DNA of 64,000 bases. It comes from Achromobacter sp. MYb9. Its GTDB lineage: Bacteria > Pseudomonadota > Gammaproteobacteria > Burkholderiales > Burkholderiaceae_B. Under the pieces are notes generated by a model. It was not told where the DNA came from. It searched no databases and saw only the letters and a list, made by a program, of their open reading frames with translations. A program made the position numbers and the translations under genes. Positions 1 through 8,519 of this stretch are shown in pieces; position 1 is the stretch's first letter, and each line of letters starts with the position of its first letter. The stretch lies in the NCBI RefSeq assembly GCF_002975275.1, contig NZ_PCOQ01000012.1, forward strand, positions 1-64,000. Direction: 5' to 3'.

Positions 1-1
1 T

Positions 2-793
2 TGCTCCAGCATGCGCTTGACCGGCGGCGTGGCCTCGGCCGCGCCCGCGCCGATCAGCAGCGAAATGACGATGAAGCGATCACGCCCCGCGGCCCAGGGC
101 CAGGCCTATGCCGACGCCGCCATGCCCGAACCGGTGGCCGAGGCCATGGAGGTGTCTACGGCGCAGATGCAAAACGACGCCACCAGTGCATCGTTCCAGA
201 TCAAGAATCCGGCTACCGTTGCATCGGACAATTCGTCGCAGCGCGTGGCGATCACCACCGCCAAGCTGCCGGCCACGCTGCAATACCAGTCCACGCCCGC
301 GCTGCGCGAAGCGGCCTTCCTGACGGCGCTGGCCAGCAACAACACCGATTTTCCGTTCCTGGCCGGGTCGTTGAATACCTTCCTGGACGACGCGTTCGTG
401 GCCTCGAGCCGCATCAAGGCGGTCATGCCGGGCGAAAAGGTCGAACTGGCCATGGGCGCCGACGATGGCATTTCGATCAAACGCCAGCTAGTGAACCGCT
501 TTACGGAAAGCACCGGCTTTTCGGGCAGCGGCAAACGCGTGACCTATGAATACAAGATCACGGTAAAGAACAACAAGGCCACCAAAGAGCAGATCGTGTT
601 CAAGGACCGCCTGCCGGTTTCGCGCAATGAAAAGATCGTAGTCAAGCTGTTGTCGCCGGCCGACCGCGAAGTCAAGCGCGAAGAAGACGGCAAGCTGGCC
701 TGGGAATGGGAACTTGAGCCAGGCAAATCGCGCGAGACGGTGCTGAAGTTCTCGGTGGATTATCCGGGCGACATCGACGTATCCGGTATCTGA
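2..793 (+). CDS. DUF4139 domain protein, C-terminal part (5' end outside window)
   Basis: The reading frame is open from the first bases and stops at 791-793, so the gene begins upstream; the ATG at 11 is not necessarily its start. The visible 263 residues show a low-complexity Ala/Pro/Glu linker (about residues 5-60), then a beta-rich domain with the features of the DUF4139 (mucoidy inhibitor MuiA-like) C-terminus: a Thr-rich strand, a segment around FLAGSLNTFLDD, a lysine-rich strand pair and a final WEWELEPG motif. Such proteins are usually secreted or periplasmic and of unknown biochemical role. The family call is by motif recognition. Nothing suggests damage; the gene ends 17 bp before the stop of the convergent next gene. 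Confidence 0.75.
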   Translation, partial: CSSMRLTGGVASAAPAPISSEMTMKRSRPAAQGQAYADAAMPEPVAEAMEVSTAQMQNDATSASFQIKNPATVASDNSSQRVAITTAKLPATLQYQSTPALREAAFLTALASNNTDFPFLAGSLNTFLDDAFVASSRIKAVMPGEKVELAMGADDGISIKRQLVNRFTESTGFSGSGKRVTYEYKITVKNNKATKEQIVFKDRLPVSRNEKIVVKLLSPADREVKREEDGKLAWEWELEPGKSRETVLKFSVDYPGDIDVSGI

Positions 794-810
794 ATTCCCG
801 AAAAGGCGCC

Positions 811-2121
811 CTAGCGCATCTGGAACGCTTCCTGGTGAAACAACTGGCGCACCGGCATTCCCTGCCGGTGCAGTCCGTCTTTCAGCGAATCGGCGAAGCC
901 TGTCGGTCCGCAAAACCAGACACCGGGCCAAGGCGTTCCCGCCGTGCGTCCTGCGAGCAGGCCCGCTGCCGTCAGCGGCCCTTTCTCGTCGCTGTACCAC
1001 ACACGCAGCGTCACGCGCGGAACCCGCGCGCAAAGGGTTTCCAGCGTTTGGGCAAACGGCGCCTCGGCCGCATTGCGCGCGCAGTAGTACAAGGTGGCCT
1101 GCGGCGCGCGGTCTGGTTCGGCCTGCAACGACTCCAGCCACGAGATGAACGGCGTCACGCCGATGCCGGCGGCCACCCATATCTGCGGGCGGCCGTCATC
1201 GCGCAGCAAGTCGAAGCAGCCATACGGCCCTTCCACCGTCACCGCCTGCCCCTCCTTCAGGCTGGTTTGCAGGCGGCGGGTGTAATCGCCCAGCGCCTTG
1301 ATCGAAAACCGTACGCGCCCCGTGCCGTCGTCGGCGCCCGATACCGTGAAGGGATGCGCGCCTTCAAGGCGGTTTGCCGTCAGAAAGGCGAACTGGCCGG
1401 CGCGATGGCGCCAATCGCCTTCGACCTTACAGGTGAGCGACAGGATATCCTCCGACAGCGGATCAACGTACAGTACCGTCGCCCTGTGGCGCCGGGCCCG
1501 GCCGATGTTTCCGGTCAACGCCCAGAGCGCGCACGCACTGCCCACGGCCGTCGCTAAGGCGACGAGCCATCCCGCGGGTTGCGCCCACCACGCGGCGGGC
1601 GTCAGCACCACGCCATGAAACGCCGTCACCAGGAACACGACGGCCGCTATGCGATGGATGTGGCGCCACAGGTGATAGGGAAACCGTCGCCATAGCGTAA
1701 GCGCCACCACGATCACCAGGATCCAGACCGCCCATTCCCCGATGTCCTTGGCGGAGCCGCGGAACACGTCCAGCCAGGCGGCTTCGCGCGGCGTCTTGGC
1801 GACCGGATTGAACGCCATGAGCAGCAGCGGCTTGCCAATTTTGATCAGATAATGCGCCGCGGCAAGCGCGGTCGCCAGGATGCCGCTCCATTTGTGCAGC
1901 CGGTACATCTTGTCCAGGCCGCCCAAGCGGGACTCGATCCACTGCGGGCGCACCGCCAGCAGCATGATCAGCGCCATCAACGCGTATGCGCCGAGGCCCG
2001 TCAACAGGATGAGTTGGTCGCGTGCGGTCCAGATCGTGATGCCAGCCGGCGGATGGGTCCAAAGCGTGCCTGCCCAGGCCAATAGGGACAACAGCAGGAC
2101 GGCGCCAAGCGTGCGTCGCAT
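811..2121 (-). CDS. ferric reductase-like transmembrane flavocytochrome
   Basis: A 436-residue membrane oxidoreductase. The N-terminal half has about six hydrophobic helices with paired histidines, as in haem-binding ferric reductase/NADPH-oxidase-like membrane domains. The C-terminal half is a ferredoxin-NADP+ reductase fold: an HPFTVS flavin-binding strand, a GPYGCFD loop, the NAD(P) site AAGIGVTPFISWL and a terminal FCGPTGF motif. It should move electrons from cytoplasmic NAD(P)H through FAD across the inner membrane. The start at 2121 is chosen because a GGAG lies about 10 bases upstream and a signal-like hydrophobic run follows at once; the frame is open further upstream without a better start. 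Acceptor unknown. Confidence 0.8.
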   Translation of the reverse strand: MRRTLGAVLLLSLLAWAGTLWTHPPAGITIWTARDQLILLTGLGAYALMALIMLLAVRPQWIESRLGGLDKMYRLHKWSGILATALAAAHYLIKIGKPLLLMAFNPVAKTPREAAWLDVFRGSAKDIGEWAVWILVIVVALTLWRRFPYHLWRHIHRIAAVVFLVTAFHGVVLTPAAWWAQPAGWLVALATAVGSACALWALTGNIGRARRHRATVLYVDPLSEDILSLTCKVEGDWRHRAGQFAFLTANRLEGAHPFTVSGADDGTGRVRFSIKALGDYTRRLQTSLKEGQAVTVEGPYGCFDLLRDDGRPQIWVAAGIGVTPFISWLESLQAEPDRAPQATLYYCARNAAEAPFAQTLETLCARVPRVTLRVWYSDEKGPLTAAGLLAGRTAGTPWPGVWFCGPTGFADSLKDGLHRQGMPVRQLFHQEAFQMR

Positions 2122-2270
2122 CGATTCAATTCTCCAGGGAAAGCCCGAGCACAGCGCCCATGGTAGCCCCGTATGCACCCCGTATGCACCCGAATTCGAC
2201 GCGGCGCGCCCGGGCATTGATCGTCATCAATGCCCGGGCGCGCCGGTGAGCCGGCGACCCGCCTTCCGCT

Positions 2271-3494
2271 TCAGTGCCGGCGGCAGAATTCGACGAACGC
2301 GTCGGTGTCCAGCGGAACCGACAGGCCGTAACCCTGCGCGACGTCGCAGCCCAGCTCGCGCAGCAACTGCACGTCGCGGTCTTGCTCGACCCCTTCGGCC
2401 ACCACGCGCCGCCCCAACACGCGGCCCATCTCGATCGCCGCCGCCACCACCGCGCGTGACGCCGCTTCCCGGTGCATGTGCACGATGAAGTCGCGGTCGA
2501 TCTTAAGCTCGGTAAACGGCATGGCCGAAAACAGCCGCATCGACGCAATGCCCGCGCCGAAATCGTCCATCGCCAATTCAAAGCCCCGTACCCGCAGCAG
2601 GTTCAGCACCGATGACAGCGCCAGCCAATCATTGACGGGCTCGTCCTCGGTCAGTTCGATCTTCACCAGCCGTGCCGGCAATCCCGCCTGCGCCACACGC
2701 TTTTCCAGCAGCGTGGGCAGGTCCCGCGTGCACAACGTGGACGACGACGCATTGATGGCAATCGGCACCGCGATGCCCTCGGCATGCATCCGCTGCAAGA
2801 CCTCGATGACGCGGTCCACCACCCGCAAGAACAGCATCCGATCCATGCCCAGGCGGTGCGCGGCGGGCACGAAGTCGACAGCGGAAATCGGCCCCAATTC
2901 GGGGTGTTCCCAGCGGGACAGCGCTTCAGCCGCCAGCACTTCACCGGTGGCCAGGCTCATCTGCGGTTGCAGCACGACGCTCATGCCCACGCCGGTGATC
3001 AGGGCGCGCCCCAGTTCGGCCTCGATCACTTCCCGCCGGACCGATTGCAGCCGAGGCAAGCTCACGTCTTCGGCCGACAGCAGCGTGGTTTTGATCGCCT
3101 GCTGCATCGACGCGCGCGATACGGGTTTGGACAGGGCCTGCGCCGACGGGCAGCCCGCCTGCAACGCCAGCCGCACATGCGACTGCAGCAACTCGTCGCT
3201 CAGGCTGCTGATCCAGATGATGGGCGGCATGGCTTTGAGCCGCCCGACGTCGACCAGCCGCCGCAGCTCATTGGGCAAATGGGTGCCGTCGCCATCGCCC
3301 ATGACGATGTCGCTGATCACCAGGTCGTAGAACTGGCGGCCCAGCGCGCCGACGGCTTCGGTGCTGCTTCCCACGCCAGCGACCCGGCGATGGCCCAACG
3401 CCAGCAGCATGTTCTGCAAGTAGGCGCGCTCGACCGGGTGGTCTTCGACCAAGAGAATCCGTCGAGCGGCTCCGGCGTCGGTTTTAGGCATCAC
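2271..3494 (-). CDS. REC-EAL response regulator, probable c-di-GMP phosphodiesterase
   Basis: A 407-residue soluble regulator. Residues 12-140 form a receiver domain with the acidic pocket at ED18, phosphoacceptor Asp62 and conserved Lys123. Residues 155-405 form an EAL domain. The catalytic signature looks intact: EAL at 190-192, Asn248, Glu280, Asp310-Asp311 in DDFGAG, Lys331 and Glu367/Glu370. The expected activity is hydrolysis of c-di-GMP to pGpG under control of phosphorylation, the RocR/PvrR arrangement. No kinase is adjacent, so the partner is unknown. A second ATG one codon-pair downstream (3491) is an alternative start. It is transcribed away from aroG across a 280-bp gap. Confidence 0.88.
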   Translation of the reverse strand: MMPKTDAGAARRILLVEDHPVERAYLQNMLLALGHRRVAGVGSSTEAVGALGRQFYDLVISDIVMGDGDGTHLPNELRRLVDVGRLKAMPPIIWISSLSDELLQSHVRLALQAGCPSAQALSKPVSRASMQQAIKTTLLSAEDVSLPRLQSVRREVIEAELGRALITGVGMSVVLQPQMSLATGEVLAAEALSRWEHPELGPISAVDFVPAAHRLGMDRMLFLRVVDRVIEVLQRMHAEGIAVPIAINASSSTLCTRDLPTLLEKRVAQAGLPARLVKIELTEDEPVNDWLALSSVLNLLRVRGFELAMDDFGAGIASMRLFSAMPFTELKIDRDFIVHMHREAASRAVVAAAIEMGRVLGRRVVAEGVEQDRDVQLLRELGCDVAQGYGLSVPLDTDAFVEFCRRH

Positions 3495-3774
3495 GTTCCG
3501 TCCTAGCTTATAGGGCGGGCCTTTGCAGGCGGCCGCTTGAAATCCCTAGACTCCATCCTACGGCATCTAACGGCGATCTGTCGTCATTGGCAACGGGTTA
3601 GTGCCATTTCGGTGCCGATAGACGTAGGTTTTAGGGCGTCTACCGCCGATAGGTCCGGCCCGTTGCCGTCCGGCGTGCCCGCCATCGGCCAGACGGACGC
3701 CACCGCCCGGCGCACCTGCCCGCCGCCAGTGCGATAATGGCCGTCTTTACGCATCTACGGCACGGAGCATCCCC

Positions 3775-4902
3775 TTGACCCGCATTGACGACCCCCAGCA
3801 CGACCGCGAGGTCGGCACGGCCGACTCGACCCAGGACAACACGCGCACCGACGACACGCGCATCAGCGCCGTGCGTCCGCTGATCTCGCCCGCGTTGCTG
3901 CAGGACGAACTGCCCGTTTCCCCCGCCATCCAGACGCTGGTGGAGGCAAGCCGCGCGCAAATCGCCGACGTCCTGCACGGCCGCGACGACCGGCTGCTGA
4001 TCGTGGTCGGTCCCTGCTCGATCCATGATCATGGCCAGGCCATGGAGTACGCCCGTCAATTGCGTGCCGCCGTGGACCAGCACCAGAAAGACCTGCTGAT
4101 CGTCATGCGGGTCTACTTCGAAAAGCCCCGCACCACCGTCGGCTGGAAAGGCTATATCAATGACCCGCGGCTTGACGGCAGCTTCCGCATCAATGAAGGC
4201 CTGCGCCGCGCCCGCGAACTGCTGCTGGACATCAGCGGCCTGGGCCTGCCCATTGCCACTGAATTCCTGGATTTGCTCAGCCCGCAGTACATCGCTGACC
4301 TGATCGCCTGGGGCGCCATCGGCGCGCGCACCACCGAAAGCCCCAGCCACCGGCAACTGAGTTCGGGTTTGAGCTGCCCGCTGGGCTTCAAGAACGGCAC
4401 CGACGGCGGCGTGCAGATCGCGGCGGACGCCATGGTGGCCGCCAGCGCCAAACATGCCTTCATGGGCATGACCAAGATGGGCATGGCCGCCATTTTCGAA
4501 ACGCGGGGCAACCAGGATACGCACGTGATCCTGCGCGGCGGCAAGCAAGGCCCCAATTACGACGCGGCCAGCGTGGACGCCTGTTGCGCCGCGCTGCGCG
4601 CCGCCGGCCAACGCGAACAGGTCATGATCGACTGCTCGCATGCCAATTCCAACAAATCGCACCTGCGCCAGATCGACGTGGCCAATGACATCGCCGCGCA
4701 ACTGGCCCAAGGCGACACGCGCATCACCGGCGTCATGATCGAGAGCCATCTTGAAGAAGGCCGCCAGGACTTGAAGCCGGGCCAGCCGCTGCGTCGCGGC
4801 GTGTCGATCACCGACGCCTGCCTGGGCTGGACCCAGACGGAACCGGTGCTGGAAACCCTGGCACTGGCCGTGCGCAAGCGCCGCGAAAAAAATCTGGCTT
4901 AA
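3775..4902 (+). CDS. aroG: 3-deoxy-7-phosphoheptulonate synthase (DAHP synthase, class I)
   Basis: A 375-residue cytosolic enzyme that condenses phosphoenolpyruvate with erythrose 4-phosphate, the first step of the shikimate pathway. Family signatures present include VGPCSIHDH, GARTTESPSHRQ with the following LSCPLGFKNGTDG loop, RGGKQGPNYD and MIDCSHANSNK, which supply PEP and metal ligands. Length matches the AroF/G/H family. The start is a TTG at 3775, supported by GGAG at 3764-3767 with 7-base spacing; no in-frame ATG fits. The extended N-terminus with acidic and Thr-rich residues is where feedback regulation by aromatic amino acids usually resides; which one is sensed cannot be read here. 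Confidence 0.95.
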   Translation: MTRIDDPQHDREVGTADSTQDNTRTDDTRISAVRPLISPALLQDELPVSPAIQTLVEASRAQIADVLHGRDDRLLIVVGPCSIHDHGQAMEYARQLRAAVDQHQKDLLIVMRVYFEKPRTTVGWKGYINDPRLDGSFRINEGLRRARELLLDISGLGLPIATEFLDLLSPQYIADLIAWGAIGARTTESPSHRQLSSGLSCPLGFKNGTDGGVQIAADAMVAASAKHAFMGMTKMGMAAIFETRGNQDTHVILRGGKQGPNYDAASVDACCAALRAAGQREQVMIDCSHANSNKSHLRQIDVANDIAAQLAQGDTRITGVMIESHLEEGRQDLKPGQPLRRGVSITDACLGWTQTEPVLETLALAVRKRREKNLA

Positions 4903-4911
4903 GCCCCCGGG

Positions 4912-6150
4912 TCAACGGCGCAAGCCGTAAAGCGCCGGGTCCATCTCCGGCGCCTGTCCCGTCATCAGGCTGGCCAGCAGCTTGCCGGTCACCGGACCCA
5001 GCGTAAAGCCGTGATGCGCATGGCCAAACGCCATCCACAATCCGGCATGCCGGGGCGCTGCCCCGATCACCGGGCGCATGTCCGGCATGCAGGGGCGGCA
5101 CCCCATCCACGGTTCACGCTCGACCGCGGCGCCCAAGGGCAGCAACTGGCCCGCCAGCGCTCGCGTGCGCTGGATCTGGACAGGAGACGGCGGCGCATCG
5201 CGTGCGGCGAACTCGGCGCCCGTGGTCAGCCGCACGCCGAGCGTCATCGGCGTCACCACGAAACCGCTGTCGATATCCGCCACCGGGTGCGACAACGCCG
5301 CCCCCTCTTCCAGCGCGAAGTGCTGGTGGTAGCCTCGCTTGACCGCCATCGGAATGCGATAGCCCAGTGGACGCAGCACATCCGGCGACCACGGCCCAAG
5401 CGCCACGACCACATCCCGGGCTTCGATCAACCCGTCCTCGCCCTGCACTTGCCAGCCCTTGTCCGGCGCCGGCTTCAGACTGCGTGCGTCGCCGCGCGCA
5501 AAGTGCCCGCCGCGCTGCTGGAACAGCGCCGCATATCCCTTCGTCACGGCGCCCGGATCAGACACGTTGACCGGGTCCAGCCAATGCACCGCACCCACCA
5601 TCCGTGCCGACAGCGAAGGCTCCAACGCCGTCAGCGCCTGGCGGTCCAGCACCCGGTAATTCAGTCCATAGGATGCCAGCGCGTCGGCTTCGGCGACGGC
5701 GCGCGCAAGGCCTGCTTCGGTGCGCACGCCATCGATCCAGCCATTGCGGCGGAACAGGTGCGAGACCTGTGCGTCGTCCCTCAATGCATCGTGCTCGATC
5801 ACGCTGCGCTCGATCAGCGGCAGCATCGCGTCGGCCGCGCTGGCCAGCCGCGCCGGCGACGAATGCCACCAATAGCGCAGTAACCACGGCGCCACGCGCG
5901 GCAGGAAACGCGGGTGATAACTGACGTCGGGCGTGTTGTTTCGCGCATAGCGCCACACGCTGCGCCAATCGCGCGGAAAGGCGTAGGGAATGACGCTGGC
6001 GCGCTCGATCAGGCCGGCATTGCCATAGCTGGTTTCTTCACCCGGGCCGCGTCGGTCCAGCAGCGTCACGGAACGCCCGCGCGCCACCAGATGCAGCGCG
6101 GTGCAGACGCCGATGATGCCTGCCCCAAGAACCACAACGTCTGTTTTCAT
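4912..6150 (-). CDS. FAD-dependent amino-acid dehydrogenase (DadA-like)
   Basis: A 412-residue FAD-dependent oxidoreductase of the DAO family. The N-terminus carries the dinucleotide-binding motif VVLGAGIIGVCTALHL followed by an acidic residue in LLDRRG, then a SYGNAGL segment typical of DadA-type D-amino-acid dehydrogenases; the C-terminus has GCRPCMPDMRPVIG and GHAHHGFTLGP, which close the FAD site. It should oxidise a D-amino acid (or a related amine) and pass electrons to the respiratory chain. The start at 6150 places the GxGxxG motif at residue 9, the normal position. Its stop is 9 bp from that of convergent aroG. Substrate cannot be assigned from sequence. Confidence 0.85.
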   Translation of the reverse strand: MKTDVVVLGAGIIGVCTALHLVARGRSVTLLDRRGPGEETSYGNAGLIERASVIPYAFPRDWRSVWRYARNNTPDVSYHPRFLPRVAPWLLRYWWHSSPARLASAADAMLPLIERSVIEHDALRDDAQVSHLFRRNGWIDGVRTEAGLARAVAEADALASYGLNYRVLDRQALTALEPSLSARMVGAVHWLDPVNVSDPGAVTKGYAALFQQRGGHFARGDARSLKPAPDKGWQVQGEDGLIEARDVVVALGPWSPDVLRPLGYRIPMAVKRGYHQHFALEEGAALSHPVADIDSGFVVTPMTLGVRLTTGAEFAARDAPPSPVQIQRTRALAGQLLPLGAAVEREPWMGCRPCMPDMRPVIGAAPRHAGLWMAFGHAHHGFTLGPVTGKLLASLMTGQAPEMDPALYGLRR

Positions 6151-6239
6151 CGCCCGGATTCTGCGCCTGCCGGACGTGTTCGGCAAGCCTCGGCAGGCGT
6201 AGAATCCCACGCGGCACTTGGCCGCTCCAGGACACTGAC

Positions 6240-6839
6240 ATGCCCCTTCCCTTGCTGCAACCCGTCACCCTTGAAGGCGACGTCGTACGCCTGGAACCGC
6301 TTACCGCCGGCCATGCCGACGCGCTGGCCGCCGTCGGCCTGCATCCGGAACTCTGGCGTCTGCAACCCGAACCGGTCGCCACGGCCGAGGACATGCGCCG
6401 CTACGTCGACCGCGCCCTGATCGCCCAGCGCGAAGGCGCCTGCCTGCCGTTCGCCATCGTGCAACAACGTTCAGGGGAAGTCATCGGGGCCACGCGTTAT
6501 ATGGATATTGCGCTGCCGCACAAGCGCCTGGAAATCGGCGCCACCTGGCTGACGCCTGCCGCCCAACGATCCGGCGCCAACACCGAAGCGAAATTTCTCT
6601 TATTGCAGCACGCCTTTGAAACAATTGGTATCATACGCGTAGTGTTCAAGACGGAGCTTGGCAATGCGCAGTCGCGGCAAGCCATTCTCCGTCTCGGCGG
6701 CGTCGAAGAAGGTGTGTTCCGCAAGCACCTGATCACGCAGTCGGGCCGCACCCGCGACATGGTCTATTACGCCATCCTCGACGAGGACTGGCCGACGGTC
6801 AAAGCGCGCCTGCTGGCGCGCATGCGCCGCCCGCAATAG
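6240..6839 (+). CDS. GNAT family N-acetyltransferase (RimJ/RimL-like)
   Basis: A 199-residue protein of the Acetyltransf_3 branch of the GNAT superfamily. It opens with a VTLEGDVVRLEPL strand, contains the GATRYMDI strand, an acetyl-CoA pyrophosphate-loop segment around AAQRSGANTEAKFLLLQHAF, and an NAQSRQAILRLGGVEEGVFRKH helix-strand typical of the RimJ/RimL class. It should transfer an acetyl group from acetyl-CoA to an amine such as a protein N-terminus, amino acid or xenobiotic; the acceptor is unknown. The ATG at 6240 lies between divergent genes, 89 bp from the DadA-like start. Confidence 0.85.
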   Translation: MPLPLLQPVTLEGDVVRLEPLTAGHADALAAVGLHPELWRLQPEPVATAEDMRRYVDRALIAQREGACLPFAIVQQRSGEVIGATRYMDIALPHKRLEIGATWLTPAAQRSGANTEAKFLLLQHAFETIGIIRVVFKTELGNAQSRQAILRLGGVEEGVFRKHLITQSGRTRDMVYYAILDEDWPTVKARLLARMRRPQ

Positions 6840-6956
6840 CGTTGCGCGTTACGTTCTTTTCGCAGCCGGCCCCATGTCCCGCAAGGACCGGGGCCGTTAC
6901 CGCAGGACCGGCGGGCCGATGGCGCCCTTTCCTTCCCCGCCTTTTTCAAGTCAGGT

Positions 6957-7442
6957 ATGGACCCCTCTCCCCTCGTCCCGGCCGCATCCTCCCAGACGCG
7001 CCCAACTATTTTTCTCTACACCGAAGAACAGCGAGGCAACCAGTTGGTCGAATCGCCTGTCATCGGCATGCTGTCCGATGTCTCGGGCTCGGATAAGCTC
7101 GTGGTGGTGCAAGATCCGCACAGCGGCTTGAAGTTCATCTACCGTGTCGACCACGAAAGCAGCAACCTGGATGCCGCCGCCATTACCGAGCAGGAGGCGG
7201 CTTCGTTCAACGGCAAGACATCCGTGCAGATCAATGCCATGTCGTATCGGTTGGGCACCGTCGAGAACGCCATGAAACTGCTGCGCGGCAAAACGCAATG
7301 GATCCAGGACAAAGGCGCCGTGCTGTCGGTGTTGCTGCAGAACGCCGCCGCCCGCAAGACCCGGTTCTCGTCGGTACGCATCGAGCGCGACCGCATGCGC
7401 AAGGTGCCGCAAGGCGTGCCTGTGGAATATTTGCCTACATAA
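6957..7442 (+). CDS. hypothetical protein, unknown function
   Basis: A 161-residue soluble protein that I do not recognise. It has no signal peptide, membrane helix or known catalytic motif. The middle (about 25-110) alternates hydrophobic and polar residues as in a small beta-rich domain, followed by a helix-prone stretch (LGTVENAMKLLRGKTQWI) and a basic segment (VRIERDRMRKVP) near the C-terminus. Codon use matches the core genome, with GC-rich third positions throughout, so it is probably a real gene. The ATG at 6957 has only a weak upstream AGG. It stands alone: 117 bp after the acetyltransferase and 347 bp before the next gene. Confidence 0.6.
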   Translation: MDPSPLVPAASSQTRPTIFLYTEEQRGNQLVESPVIGMLSDVSGSDKLVVVQDPHSGLKFIYRVDHESSNLDAAAITEQEAASFNGKTSVQINAMSYRLGTVENAMKLLRGKTQWIQDKGAVLSVLLQNAAARKTRFSSVRIERDRMRKVPQGVPVEYLPT

Positions 7443-7789
7443 ATCGGATGGCGCCAGCCGGGCGAGGTTTATCCACAATTTCTGTGGATAAACCTGCGTG
7501 CGATGCACGACAGGCGGCCATTCAGGCGATGGCGCACGGCCTGCGCATTTTTTGACCAATCCAGATTCCTGCCGCACGCGGATGTCATCCCACGAGTTTG
7601 GCGCGCCGCAGCAATCGGCGATGATGATATTCTCCGCAAGCGCGACGATACAAAACGTATCGCGCCCCGTCCGGACGTGCGCTCGCGCACCGCGGACTCC
7701 CCAAAGAAGATGCCGTAGCACATGACAAGAGCGAAAAGCGTGCTTGCCCTTGGAGCGCCTCGCGTGCAAGCGCGGGGGGATGCCGCGCC
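7443..7789. other. 347-bp intergenic region
   Basis: No convincing gene is seen. It holds the DnaA-box palindrome annotated separately (7465-7495) and, at 7646-7662, a smaller inverted repeat with arms CGATAC and GTATCG around a 5-base spacer. The second repeat lies about 130 bases upstream of the orphan regulator at 7790 and could be an operator for it; that role is inference. Confidence 0.5.
7465..7495. repeat. perfect inverted repeat made of two consensus DnaA boxes
   Basis: Two 13-base arms (7465-7477 and 7483-7495) are exact reverse complements around a 5-base spacer. Each arm contains TTATCCACA, which matches the high-affinity DnaA box consensus TTATNCACA, one on each strand. No T-run follows on either strand, so it is not a typical intrinsic terminator. 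A related site with one mismatch (GGTGGATAA) occurs near 7862. The function is unproven; paired boxes are compatible with DnaA binding. Confidence 0.7.
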
Positions 7790-8509
7790 GTGACAATCAT
7801 CATCGTCGATGACCACGGAGACTGGCGCGACACCATCGCCGAGTACATCCACGATCTCGGGGTGGATAAAGCGATCCTCACCGCCGGCTCGCTGGCCGAG
7901 CTGGACCAACTGCTGCTGACGGTCACGCCGGGCATTCTGGTGCTGGACGCCATGCTTCCCGACGGCGATGCGCTGACCCGCGTTTCGCATCTGCGCACGA
8001 CCTACCCATCGATGGGCATCATCATGCTGACCGGCCGGCTGCTCAGCGAAGACAAGGTGTCGGGACTGAGCCTTGGCGCCGACCACTATCTGACCAAGCC
8101 CGTCAATCTGGCCGAGTTGGGCGCGACGCTTGTCGCGCTGTCGCGCCGGCTGCGCGTCGTGCCGCCCGCGGCGGGCAACGGCCCGCAACCCGACGCCTGG
8201 CGTTTCGATCCTTCGCGCCGGACGCTGGTGTCGCCCGCGCAAGTCTGCGTCGACATCACCGATACCGAAAGCCGCCTGATCGGCGCACTGATCCAGGCCG
8301 CGCCGCTGCCGCTATCGCGCACCCGGTTGGTCGAAGCACTGGGCGCCAGCGCCGACGCCTACGACACCCACCGGCTTGACGCGCACATGCACCGGCTGCG
8401 CCGCAAGCTGCGTGCGCAGGCCGGCGGCGACATGGGCATTCGCACCGTGTATGGCGTAGGCTACGTCTGCACGACACCGGTACAGATCGTCGACACCCTC
8501 AAGCCCTGA
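7790..8509 (+). CDS. OmpR/PhoB-type response regulator (orphan)
   Basis: A 239-residue DNA-binding response regulator. The receiver domain (1-120) has an acidic pair at Asp7-Asp8, phosphoacceptor Asp53 (VLDAMLP) and Lys103 (TKPVN). After a short Pro/Ala linker the C-terminal half is a winged helix of the Trans_reg_C type, with a recognition helix in HRLDAHMHRLRRKL and a final GVGYVC hairpin. The start is GTG at 7790 with a GGGGGA about 10 bases upstream; the nearby ATG at 7780 is out of frame. No histidine kinase is next to it, and the CitE-like gene follows after 10 bases, so the two are probably cotranscribed. Confidence 0.88.
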   Translation: MTIIIVDDHGDWRDTIAEYIHDLGVDKAILTAGSLAELDQLLLTVTPGILVLDAMLPDGDALTRVSHLRTTYPSMGIIMLTGRLLSEDKVSGLSLGADHYLTKPVNLAELGATLVALSRRLRVVPPAAGNGPQPDAWRFDPSRRTLVSPAQVCVDITDTESRLIGALIQAAPLPLSRTRLVEALGASADAYDTHRLDAHMHRLRRKLRAQAGGDMGIRTVYGVGYVCTTPVQIVDTLKP

Positions 8510-8519
8510 CCAACCGCTT

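Noticed and set aside
7465..7495. Reading the DnaA-box palindrome as a terminator of the gene ending at 7442
   Set aside because: Although a 13-bp hairpin would form, there is no T-run on either strand and the stem is AT-rich, so it does not fit an intrinsic terminator.
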